Shown: in pieces, positions 43,670-51,496 of the stretch
How the letters are laid out: each line of letters opens with the position of its first letter
How positions within the stretch are numbered: position 1 is the stretch's first letter
Assembly (NCBI GenBank): GCA_015064555.1
Contig: SVRZ01000007.1
Location: forward strand, 1 to 64,000
DNA: 64,000 bases
Source of the DNA: Oscillospiraceae bacterium
Lineage (GTDB): Bacteria; Bacillota; Clostridia; Oscillospirales; CAG-272
Direction: 5' to 3'
Position numbers and translations under genes: made by a program
Notes under the pieces: model-generated
Database searches by the model: none
Seen by the model: the letters and a program-made list of their open reading frames with translations, nothing else
What the model was told of the DNA's origin: nothing

Positions 43670-44683
43670 ATGCAAAGCTACAGCGATAAAATAAAAATGG
43701 AGCGCCTGTGCGACACGTTCAGACGGAATTTCAGAATAACCGAGCTTTATGCGGTATATCTTGAGCGATTTCCCGACATTATCAACAAAAAGATAATTTC
43801 AGAGCTGTGCGCCGATGGCATAATAACCCCTATAGATGCCATACCCGCACTCCTTTGTGAGATATTCGGGCTCAATACGGACGAAAGCGCCGAGGACAGG
43901 CTGCTTATGCGAGAGTACATAATGCCGTCCGTCCGGATACTCGATGCGAAAAAATATACCGAAAATCCCTACTACAGGAATATAAAGCTCCCCGACGTGA
44001 AGATAGGAGCATGGGAATTCAAGAACGAAGTATATCCCGCCTATCGCGGAGTCATATGCGATGATATGCAGATCTCTGCAGACTTTACCGAGATACCTCC
44101 GCTCGGCTTTTTCACAAGCGACTTCGCCTTCCCTGCCGTGCTTGAGGACGGGAACGAATGGATGACTCTCACTCCCGTTGATCTCGATACCTGCGATGAG
44201 GCGATAGAGGCAGCTCACGGACGAGTTGTTACATTCGGACTCGGGCTTGGTTACTATGCGTATATGGTGTCACTGAAGGAAACGGTGGAATCGGTTACGG
44301 TAATAGAAAAAAGCCCGAAGGTGATCGAGCTTTTCAACAAGTATATTCTTCCGCAATTCCCGTATCCCGAAAAGGTCAGGATAATAAATGCCGACGCATT
44401 TGAGTATGCCGAGCATGAGATGGGGCGCGAGTGCTACGACCTTGCCTTTGTTGACACCTGGCGCGATGCATCCGACGGCGCGCCGATGATGAAACGGATG
44501 AAGAAGCTTGAAAAGTATTCTCCCAATACCGAATTTCTTTATTGGATAGAGAATTTCCTTATCTCGCGCCTGAGAGCCGAGAAATTCGTTGAAATAAGAG
44601 ATGCATATAAGAACGGCAGTCTTGATGCAGATTACGCATCTGTTATAAAAGCACTCACGGATACCGATCATCTCATCTCGTAA
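43670..44683 (+). CDS. SAM-binding Rossmann protein, methyltransferase/spermidine-synthase-like
   Basis: 337 residues starting at the ATG at 43670 with AGGAG eight bases upstream. A helical ~170-residue N-terminal region is followed by a Rossmann fold with motif I VVTFGLGLGYYAYM, the acidic loop end VTVIEKSPKVIELF, IINADAFEYA and YDLAFVDTW. This is the class I SAM-dependent methyltransferase/spermidine-synthase pattern. The substrate and the N-terminal domain are unknown. No partner genes are nearby; it ends at the second mini-hairpin element. Confidence 0.7.
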   Translation: MQSYSDKIKMERLCDTFRRNFRITELYAVYLERFPDIINKKIISELCADGIITPIDAIPALLCEIFGLNTDESAEDRLLMREYIMPSVRILDAKKYTENPYYRNIKLPDVKIGAWEFKNEVYPAYRGVICDDMQISADFTEIPPLGFFTSDFAFPAVLEDGNEWMTLTPVDLDTCDEAIEAAHGRVVTFGLGLGYYAYMVSLKETVESVTVIEKSPKVIELFNKYILPQFPYPEKVRIINADAFEYAEHEMGRECYDLAFVDTWRDASDGAPMMKRMKKLEKYSPNTEFLYWIENFLISRLRAEKFVEIRDAYKNGSLDADYASVIKALTDTDHLIS

Positions 44684-44698
44684 AATCGGGCTTTAAAC

Positions 44699-44738
44699 GA
44701 CAGAAAGAGCAAACACGCAAGTGTCTGCTCTTTCTGTC
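44699..44738. terminator. Hairpin terminator before the second repeat element
   Basis: GACAGAAAGAGCA (44699-44711) pairs with TGCTCTTTCTGTC (44726-44738) with an inner ACAC/GTGT stem. It is the positional analogue of the 28405-28463 hairpin; both are followed by AGTGATG. Confidence 0.7.
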
Positions 44739-44739
44739 T

Positions 44740-45130
44740 AGTGATGTTTTTGCTGACGCAAAAGTGATGCTATTCGCTACGCTCATAATGATGTATTTGC
44801 TGTCGCAAAAGTGATGTTATGCTACGCATAATGATGTTGCTCGCCAAGGCTCGCGAGTGATGTAATGTTTGCCCATTACGCCATCAGGCGTAACATCATT
44901 CACGCAGTGAACATCATTGCCGTAGGCAACATCACTGCCGCAGGCCAACATCACTGCCGCAGGCAACATCACTGCCGTAGGCAACATCACTGCCGCAGGC
45001 AACATCACTGCCGCAGGCCAACATCACTGCCGCAGGCAACATCACTGCCGCAGGCAACATCACTGCCGTAGGCAACATCACTGCCGTAGGCAACATCACT
45101 GCCGCAGGCAACATCACTGCCGTAGGCAAC
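44740..45130. repeat. Mini-hairpin repeat element, copy 2
   Basis: The first ~190 bp repeat those of copy 1 at 28464 onward with only a handful of differences: AGTGATGTTTTTGCTGACGC and so on. The right arm is longer: twelve tandem copies of TGCCG(T/C)AGGCAACATCAC (18 bp, two copies with an added C). Spacers switch from TGATG to CATCA in the middle as in copy 1. It ends inside the last codons of the FAD oxidoreductase gene. Confidence 0.82.
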
Positions 45131-46517
45131 ACGTAAGATATCTTCCCATCAGGACACCCATCACGGATGCCATCATAAGGCCTCTTGTCCAGCCCGAGGA
45201 GTCGCCGAGACAGTAAAGAGAATCAATATTTGTATTGAAATGCTGATCCATCTTCACTCTGTTGCTGTAGAATTTAAGCTCGGGAGAATAAAGAAGCGTT
45301 TCGGCAGATGCGAAGCCGGGAACCACAACGTCCACCGCCTGAATGAAATTGATGATATTCGTCATGGCACGGTACGGCATAGCGGCGGTTATATCGCCTG
45401 CCACCGCATCGGGAAGCGAGGGCTTAAGATTCGATCTGGAAAGCTCGGACTGCCAGGTGCGCTTACCGTCCAGAATATCACCGAAGCGCTGAACGAGTAT
45501 ATGACCTGCACCGAGCATATTCGTAAGCTCGCCGACCTTCTTCGCGTACTGTATCGGCTGATTAAAGGGCTCGCTGAAGTTGTGCGAGCAGAGTATGGCA
45601 AGATTGGTGTTATTGGATTTAAGCTCCTTGTAGGAATGTCCGTTTACAACGGCAAGTCCTCCGTCATAATTCTCCTGGCTGACAAAGCCGCCCGGATTCT
45701 GGCAGAACGTCCTTACCTTATTTTTAAAGGGCGCGGGATAGCCTATGAGCTTTGACTCGTAAAGAACGTTGTTCACGTTCTCCATTATCTCGTTTCTCAC
45801 CTCGACACGGACACCTATATCAACCGTTCCCGGCTGATGGGCAATGCCGTGCTCCTCGCATATACGCTCAAGCCAATCGGCACCGCGTCTACCGGTGGCA
45901 ACCACCGTCTTGTCGGCATATATCTCTGTGGGCTTACCGTCTATCAGCGCAATTACTCCCAGGCATTTTCCGTCCCTGAGTATCAGATCTCCGCATTCGG
46001 TCGAGAACATCATTTCGACACCTGCATCAAAGAGATACTGCTCTATGGAGTAGTAGATCTCTTGTGCCTTTTCTGTTCCGAGGTGGCGTATCGGACAGTC
46101 AACGAGCTTAAGCCCCGCACGGATGGCGCGCTTCCTTATCTCCTTGACGGCATCGGGATCACCGACACCCTCGACCTTGGTATCCGCTCCGAATTCAAGA
46201 TATATCGAATCGGTATACCTTATCATTTCCTCTGCGAGCTCCTCGCCGATAAGGCTCGGCAGATCACCGCCAACCTCGGGACTTAAGGAAAGCTTTCCGT
46301 CCGAGAATGCACCGGCACCCGAGAAGCCTGTGGTTATATGACAGTGAGGCTTGCAGTTGACACACTCGCGCGTCTTCGATTTCGGACAGCGCCTCTTCTC
46401 GATGGCTACGCCCTTTTCTATTATAAGTATGCTCTTGTCCGTTCCGCGCTTTATCATTTCAAGCGCGGTAAAAATGCCGGCAGGACCGGCACCTACTATT
46501 ACTATATCTCTTTTCAC
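45114..46517 (-). CDS. NAD(P)/FAD-dependent oxidoreductase, COG2509 type
   Basis: 467-residue flavoprotein. The dinucleotide motif is DIVIVGAGPAGIFTALEM; CVNCKPHCHITTGFSGAGAFSDGKL is the signature of the COG2509 group of uncharacterised FAD-dependent dehydrogenases, with extra cysteines near residues 50-60 that may bind metal or a cluster. The C-terminal FAD motif is SLYCLGDSSGWTRGLMMA. Start is GTG at 46517 with AGGA just upstream. The last residues (CCLRQ) and stop are contributed by the repeat element. Part of an operon with two membrane proteins upstream. Confidence 0.85.
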   Translation of the reverse strand: MKRDIVIVGAGPAGIFTALEMIKRGTDKSILIIEKGVAIEKRRCPKSKTRECVNCKPHCHITTGFSGAGAFSDGKLSLSPEVGGDLPSLIGEELAEEMIRYTDSIYLEFGADTKVEGVGDPDAVKEIRKRAIRAGLKLVDCPIRHLGTEKAQEIYYSIEQYLFDAGVEMMFSTECGDLILRDGKCLGVIALIDGKPTEIYADKTVVATGRRGADWLERICEEHGIAHQPGTVDIGVRVEVRNEIMENVNNVLYESKLIGYPAPFKNKVRTFCQNPGGFVSQENYDGGLAVVNGHSYKELKSNNTNLAILCSHNFSEPFNQPIQYAKKVGELTNMLGAGHILVQRFGDILDGKRTWQSELSRSNLKPSLPDAVAGDITAAMPYRAMTNIINFIQAVDVVVPGFASAETLLYSPELKFYSNRVKMDQHFNTNIDSLYCLGDSSGWTRGLMMASVMGVLMGRYLTCCLRQ

Positions 46518-46535
46518 TTTTTCCTAAGGTGCAAT

Positions 46536-47114
46536 TCACTCCTCATCGGAGCCGTATGTCGCCTCATACCTTTCCTTCTGTTGTATAACGGCATAGTCGC
46601 GGCATTCAAGAAGTCTTGATACCACCGCCTCCGTACATTCGAGAATTATCTCGCTCTTCTCCTCCGCGTCATCTATAATTGCGATATAAACAGATGCAGG
46701 AGAAAAGCTCGGAGCCAGGTTATAAAGAAGTCTACCCTTCTCCGTCTTATGCTTCTTATACTCGTCTTTTGTAAATAATTGTATGCTTTTAATGCCTTTA
46801 ACCTTAGTCGAATAGAGTGTAGTCACTCTTTTCCCGACAGTCTTTGTCACGACAAGCATAAGCTCATCGGACGCAGTTGCCATAACCGAATATGCAAATT
46901 CGCTCACCGTGTATCTTGTCAGAATATAGGTCGCCACCGTCAGTCCCATAACGCCCAGCAGACTGAGAAGTCCGCGGTAAGTATCAACAACGGTGGATAT
47001 CGCAACAAGGAGCGAGCTTACCCCCACTACGGTGAACAAAAGCGGAAATGCACGTTTTTTATCGGTTACCGGGCGGTAGGTAAATTCCAGCTCGGTCACA
47101 TCCCTTTCATCCAT
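46536..47114 (-). CDS. Membrane protein with two adjacent helices
   Basis: 192 residues from the ATG at 47114, which has GGAG ten bases upstream; a longer frame from 47207 overlaps the previous gene and is rejected. Two membrane helices (AFPLLFTVVGVSSLLVAIS and GLLSLLGVMGLTVATYIL) are followed by a ~120-residue cytoplasmic domain with a beta-rich PH-like look (SDELMLVVTKTVGKRVTTLYS, VYIAIID). No family named. The previous stop is two bases upstream, so the genes are coupled. Confidence 0.7.
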   Translation of the reverse strand: MDERDVTELEFTYRPVTDKKRAFPLLFTVVGVSSLLVAISTVVDTYRGLLSLLGVMGLTVATYILTRYTVSEFAYSVMATASDELMLVVTKTVGKRVTTLYSTKVKGIKSIQLFTKDEYKKHKTEKGRLLYNLAPSFSPASVYIAIIDDAEEKSEIILECTEAVVSRLLECRDYAVIQQKERYEATYGSDEE

Positions 47115-47115
47115 C

Positions 47116-47808
47116 TCAAGGCTTCTCCTTTCCCGAGAGCTTATAGTCCGAAAATGCCGAATAATCGGCGTTATTTTCGTACACGGGTACCATCGAATAG
47201 GGCTCACCGCTCATATCCTGGCCGACAAATATCTCAAGTCTTATCCACTCGGGCGCATTACCGCCCTCGGGATCGAGCTCAACGCCGTCAAACACAAGTC
47301 TTACGTATCTGTACATAGCACGGGAGTCAAAAAGACTTCCACCTATCTCGTCATATACTCTGCCGTAGTTATCAACAAGACGATAGCTGAATACCTCCGG
47401 ATCATCGCGTTCTGCCGTGATCCCGAGCTCATCCGCGAGCGCCGCCACTGTAGCTACGTTATATCTGACGGTTATCTGAAGCTGGTCGATTCCCTCTATT
47501 ACCACAAGATGGTCACAGAAGAAGCGTCCGAGGTCGGGATGGTCATACGGAGCTCTGAGGCTCTGCGTCTTTGCGCCTATATCGCCATTCGTGGCATTAT
47601 AATACTCCGTAAGCTTATCGTTGAAGTAGATCTCCTTCATCGCGGAAGGATAGCTATTGAAGGTAAAGAGCCTGAAGGCTATCATACCGACAACGCTGAT
47701 GCAGATCACCGCCGTCATTATCCTCAGCATTATCATAACCGGATTTTTCGATCTCGGTTCTTCCTCGTCTATATCATCGTAATCGCCGTATCTTTCGTAG
47801 TCCGACAT
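47116..47808 (-). CDS. Single-span membrane protein with extracytoplasmic domain
   Basis: 230 residues from the ATG at 47808 (GGGAG ten bases upstream). Acidic N-terminus (YERYGDYDDIDEEEP), one membrane helix (MTAVICISVVGMIAFRLF), and an extracellular ~165-residue beta-rich domain (LQITVRYNVATVAALADEL, YVRLVFDGVELD). No family recognised. First gene of the three-gene unit with the second membrane protein and the FAD oxidoreductase. Confidence 0.7.
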   Translation of the reverse strand: MSDYERYGDYDDIDEEEPRSKNPVMIMLRIMTAVICISVVGMIAFRLFTFNSYPSAMKEIYFNDKLTEYYNATNGDIGAKTQSLRAPYDHPDLGRFFCDHLVVIEGIDQLQITVRYNVATVAALADELGITAERDDPEVFSYRLVDNYGRVYDEIGGSLFDSRAMYRYVRLVFDGVELDPEGGNAPEWIRLEIFVGQDMSGEPYSMVPVYENNADYSAFSDYKLSGKEKP

Positions 47809-47866
47809 TTTTTCAATTCTCCCAAGAAATAGTTGCGGAGCGGAGCTCTTTCCGCCACGCATTGAT

Positions 47867-47895
47867 ATTATATATTTTTTCGCACTCTTTGTCAA
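47867..47895 (-). promoter_or_regulatory. Promoter of the membrane protein / FAD oxidoreductase operon
   Basis: Minus-strand TTGACA (47890-47895), 17 bp, TATAAT (47867-47872). Confidence 0.75.
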
Positions 47896-47932
47896 CCTTT
47901 TTTATAGATTGTTAACATTATTCTGTTTTGTC

Positions 47933-47961
47933 TTGACTTACCTTAAAATATATGATATAAT
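47933..47961 (+). promoter_or_regulatory. Promoter of the MarR regulator gene
   Basis: TTGACT (47933-47938), 17 bp, TATAAT (47956-47961). Confidence 0.7.
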
Positions 47962-47972
47962 TACTTTGATTG

Positions 47973-47984
47973 TTGATAAATCAA
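47973..47984. promoter_or_regulatory. Candidate MarR operator
   Basis: TTGATAAATCAA, a dyad with arms TTGAT/ATCAA, lies just after the predicted start site, where binding of MarR would block its own transcription. Confidence 0.45.
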
Positions 47985-48018
47985 TATTTCAAGTCAAGAA
48001 AGGCGGCTGCTCTATACT

Positions 48019-48468
48019 ATGTTTTCACGCTTCGAAAAATTCTCTTATTTTTTATCCGAGGCGTCTAAGCTCCTGCACAGGATCGAGGCGGATGAGATGG
48101 AAAGTCTCGGACTTAAAGGTCCTTATGCCATCTATATACTCACGATTGCACGCTTCCCTGAAGGGATAACCGCAACTCAGCTATCCGAGTTTTCGGCAAG
48201 AGATAAGGCAGATGTTTCACGCGCACTCGCCATTCTTACGGAAAAGGATCTGGTCGCAAGAGCGAGCTCCAAGAACCGTTACAGAGCACCTATAATTCTC
48301 ACGGAAAAGGGACTTGCTGCCGCAGAGCGCCTGAAGACAAGGGCGGCATGCGCCGTCGAATACGCAAACCGCGGCATATCCGAGGAGCATCGGCACATAT
48401 TCTACAGCGTGCTTGAGACTCTCGTTGAGAACACGCGCGATATGTGCGAGCGCGGTATTCCCGAATAA
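48019..48468 (+). CDS. MarR-family transcriptional regulator
   Basis: 149-residue winged helix regulator; recognition region ITATQLSEFSARDKADVSRALAILTEKDLVAR followed by wing and dimerisation helix. Family members are usually autorepressors that sense phenolics, lipids or oxidants. The fatty-acid kinase genes fakB and fakA follow in the same direction, so control of them is possible but is not shown by sequence. Confidence 0.9.
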   Translation: MFSRFEKFSYFLSEASKLLHRIEADEMESLGLKGPYAIYILTIARFPEGITATQLSEFSARDKADVSRALAILTEKDLVARASSKNRYRAPIILTEKGLAAAERLKTRAACAVEYANRGISEEHRHIFYSVLETLVENTRDMCERGIPE

Positions 48469-48531
48469 AAATCGGTATTATGCTTATCACTCCCTCTTTC
48501 AGGTAATAATTCTGAAAAAAGGAGTGAAATA

Positions 48532-49416
48532 ATGCATAAGTTCAAAATTCATACCGACTCGGCATGTGATATATCAACGGAGCTTTTGAAGGAGCTTGAT
48601 ATCGAGTGCTGTCCGCTCAGCTTTAAATTCGATAGGGACAAAGAAAGCATTTATGACGGCAATATGCCCGCAAATCACTTTTATGCAAGACTTGCGTCAG
48701 GCGAGAAGGCAACGACATCGGCGGTAAACAAAAGCCGGTTTATCCGATCGTTTGAAGAAACGCTCGGATCGGGCAACGACATCCTTTACCTCGGCTTTTC
48801 ATCTGCGCTGAGCGCCTGCTACAATTCGGCAAGGCTCGCCGCACAGGAGCTGTCGGAAGAATATCCCGAAGAAAGGATACACATTGTTGATACGCTTTCG
48901 GCATCGGCAGGACAAGGAATGCTTATCTTCCTTGCCGCAAGGATGCGCGATCGCGGCTATGACGCAAAAATGACCGAGGACTGTATCCGAGGCATTATAC
49001 CGCATATGTGTCATCTTTTCGTCGTGGACGATCTTACCTATCTGCAGCGCGGAGGAAGGATAGGCTCGACTACCGCCACGGTAGGCAATCTGCTCGGCGT
49101 TAAGCCCTTGCTTACGGTTGATAACAGCGGAAGGCTGACTCTTCTTTCAAAGGTAAGAGGCAGGCGAGGTGCTTTGAATTCGCTTGCCGACAGCTTTGGT
49201 GCATTGATGTGCGATGCGACCGATGAGATCTTCATATCACACGCAAATTGCCCCGGGGACGCGGATGAGCTATCCCGTATCATACGCGACAGATATCAAA
49301 GAAGTGTTACACTTATAACAGAGATAGGCTCTGTCATCGGCTCACATACGGGACAAGGCACCCTGGCACTCTTCTTTATAGGTAAGCAAAGACCAACAAA
49401 GCATAAGCAAAAATAA
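48532..49416 (+). CDS. fakB: DegV-family fatty acid binding protein FakB
   Basis: 294-residue DegV fold that holds a fatty acid for phosphorylation by FakA. Signatures: IHTDSACDIS at the N-terminus, the TSAVN motif, LSSALSACYNSA-like segment, HIVDTLSASAGQG and FVVDDLTYLQRGGRIG. GGAG is nine bases upstream. The gene is 21 bp before fakA, the classic partner, giving strong support. The acyl-phosphate made enters phospholipid synthesis through PlsX/PlsY. Confidence 0.9.
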   Translation: MHKFKIHTDSACDISTELLKELDIECCPLSFKFDRDKESIYDGNMPANHFYARLASGEKATTSAVNKSRFIRSFEETLGSGNDILYLGFSSALSACYNSARLAAQELSEEYPEERIHIVDTLSASAGQGMLIFLAARMRDRGYDAKMTEDCIRGIIPHMCHLFVVDDLTYLQRGGRIGSTTATVGNLLGVKPLLTVDNSGRLTLLSKVRGRRGALNSLADSFGALMCDATDEIFISHANCPGDADELSRIIRDRYQRSVTLITEIGSVIGSHTGQGTLALFFIGKQRPTKHKQK

Positions 49417-49437
49417 AATTGAAAAGGACATCTTTTT

Positions 49438-51417
49438 ATGGCAGACAAGAAGAAAAACGATAAAAAGACAACCGAGGAAACCAAGAAGGCATCAGCGGCG
49501 GCTGCAAAATCCGCAAAGGAATCGGATGCCAAGAATAAAGAATCAAAAAAGGAAGCAGCTAAGAAGGAAGCCGCCAAGAAGGAGGCAGCCAAGAAAGAGG
49601 CTGCCAAGAAAGAGGCTGCCAAGAAGGAGGCAGCCAAGAAGGAGGCTGCCAAGAAGGAGGCTGCCAAGAAGGAGGCTGCAAAAAAGGCCAAGGACAGCGG
49701 CAAGAAGACCTCCATTACCGGAAATCTCAAAAGACTCGGAGGTGCACTCCTTGCAAAAATGGCAAGAGGCGGAACGGCTGAGCTGAGGTCTCACGCAGAG
49801 GAGGTCAATCGTCTGAACGTATTCCCCGTTCCCGACGGTGATACCGGTGACAATATGGCTATGACCATAGAGAGCGGTATAGCGGCAATAGAGAAGCTTG
49901 AGACAGACGATATAGCCGAGGTAATGACCGAGCTTTCACAGGGAATGCTTCTCGGCGCACGTGGTAACTCGGGAGTTATCCTTTCCCAGTTCTTCGCAGG
50001 CGTTGCTTCGGGCTTTGCCGACTCCAAGGAGGTCGATCCGAAAACTCTCGGAGAAGCACTCGAGCTGGGTGTTAAGCAAGCGTACAGCACAGTTATGACT
50101 CCCACGGAGGGAACGATACTTACGGTTGCCAGAGAGGCAGTTGAGTATGCGGTATCAAAGATCACACCGCAGACTACCATAAAGAGCTTCTTCAATAACT
50201 TTGTAAGCGAAATGCACGCATCGGTTGAGAGAACACCCGAGATTCTCCCTGCTCTTAAGGCGGCAGGCGTGGTCGATAGCGGCGGAGCAGGTCTTTTCTA
50301 TATCATGGACGGCTTCAATAAGGTTCTCAACGGCAAAAAGGTCGCAGATGAGGTTATCCCCGAGGATGCCCACGCAAAGGCTCCTATAACGGTCAGCGGC
50401 AAGTTTGATGCGGACAGTGTTATGACCTACGGCTACTGCACCGAGCTTCTTGTTCAGCTTCAGAATTCAAAATGCGAGCCCGAAAAGTATGACGTAGATG
50501 CACTGAGAGCCTTTCTCGCAGAGCTGGGTGACTCGATAGTCGCATTCAAGACGGGAAGTATAGTCAAGATACACGTTCACACTCTCACCCCCGAAAAGGT
50601 TCTCGGACATATGCGAGAGGTCGGTGAATTCCTTACGGTCAAGATAGAAAATATGTCGCTCCAGCATACCGAGCAGACGGCAGATGAGCAAAAGACCGAT
50701 ACCCCGGATGCTCCCGTAAGCTCCTTCAAGATATCGGCTCCGCTTGTGAATGCGAAGCAATACGGAGTTGTCGCCGTTACAAACGGCGAGGGCATCGACG
50801 CGCTCTTCCATGAGCTGGGCGCAGACGAGACTGTCAGAGGAGGACAGACAAATAATCCCTCTGCAAAGGACTTCCTCGATGCCTTCGAGAAGATAAATGC
50901 ACATAACATATTCGTATATCCGAACAACTCGAATATACTCCTTGCGGCACAGCAGGCGGCAGGTATATACGAAAGATCAAAGATATACGTCATCCCCAGC
51001 AAGTCTATAGGCACGGGATACGTCGCTCTGGCTACCATGGATTTCGAGAGCGAGACGCCCGAGGATATAATAGATGCCGCGAATGCCGCTATGGACAGTG
51101 TTGTCTGCGGCTATATATCCCCTGCTATAAGAGATACTCAGATAAACGGTCTGGATATCAAGAACGGTGATACGATAGGCATCGTGGGCAAGGAAATAAT
51201 AGTTGCCAACGAGAGCCGCGCCGAGGCATCGGTCGAGCTTGCCACAAAGCTGCTCGGAACCGATCACTTTATGCTCACCATCTTCTGCGGTAAGGACGTT
51301 GACGCCGCGGAGTGCGTTCTGCTCGAGGATATGATAAAGAAGACGAATCCCTCTGCTGAAATTTACACTATAGATGCAGGTCAAGAGGTGTATCCATTCA
51401 TATTCATAGCGGAATAA
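49438..51417 (+). CDS. fakA: Fatty acid kinase FakA (DAK2 domain) with KKEAA-repeat N-terminus
   Basis: 659 residues. The FakA core begins near residue 90: DhaL/DAK2 kinase part with NVFPVPDGDTGDNMAMT, GARGNSGVILSQ and DSGGAGLFYIMDG, then the FakA-specific middle and C-terminal domains with FVYPNNSNILLAA. It is the usual protein. The first ~85 residues are not: a Lys/Ala/Glu-rich tail including nine exact KKEAA repeats (residues 37-81), like the C-terminal tails of histone H1-type proteins. The tail probably forms a long charged helix and may bind membrane or nucleic acid; it could also be a repeat expansion with no role. Confidence 0.88.
   Translation: MADKKKNDKKTTEETKKASAAAAKSAKESDAKNKESKKEAAKKEAAKKEAAKKEAAKKEAAKKEAAKKEAAKKEAAKKEAAKKAKDSGKKTSITGNLKRLGGALLAKMARGGTAELRSHAEEVNRLNVFPVPDGDTGDNMAMTIESGIAAIEKLETDDIAEVMTELSQGMLLGARGNSGVILSQFFAGVASGFADSKEVDPKTLGEALELGVKQAYSTVMTPTEGTILTVAREAVEYAVSKITPQTTIKSFFNNFVSEMHASVERTPEILPALKAAGVVDSGGAGLFYIMDGFNKVLNGKKVADEVIPEDAHAKAPITVSGKFDADSVMTYGYCTELLVQLQNSKCEPEKYDVDALRAFLAELGDSIVAFKTGSIVKIHVHTLTPEKVLGHMREVGEFLTVKIENMSLQHTEQTADEQKTDTPDAPVSSFKISAPLVNAKQYGVVAVTNGEGIDALFHELGADETVRGGQTNNPSAKDFLDAFEKINAHNIFVYPNNSNILLAAQQAAGIYERSKIYVIPSKSIGTGYVALATMDFESETPEDIIDAANAAMDSVVCGYISPAIRDTQINGLDIKNGDTIGIVGKEIIVANESRAEASVELATKLLGTDHFMLTIFCGKDVDAAECVLLEDMIKKTNPSAEIYTIDAGQEVYPFIFIAE
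49546..49680 (+). repeat. Nine tandem 15-bp repeats in fakA
   Basis: Each unit is a variant of AAGAAGGAGGC(A/T)GCC encoding KKEAA; silent differences among units (AAA/AAG, GCA/GCT/GCC) show that the repeat is not newly amplified and that the peptide has been conserved. Confidence 0.9.
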
Positions 51418-51434
51418 TGCAAAGAAATATTGGC

Positions 51435-51479
51435 AAAAAGCCCGACAGAGAATCGTTCTTATTCTCTGTCGGGCTTTTT
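51435..51479. terminator. Bidirectional terminator between fakA and the G1P dehydrogenase gene
   Basis: A 19-bp perfect stem: AAAAAGCCCGACAGAGAAT (51435-51453) with its complement at 51461-51479, A and T runs on either side. Confidence 0.9.
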
Positions 51480-51496
51480 GGGTATTATTTATCGAT

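Noticed and set aside
44865..45132. CRISPR array
   Set aside because: Units are 18 bp with no unique spacers, themselves hairpins, and no cas genes are in the window.
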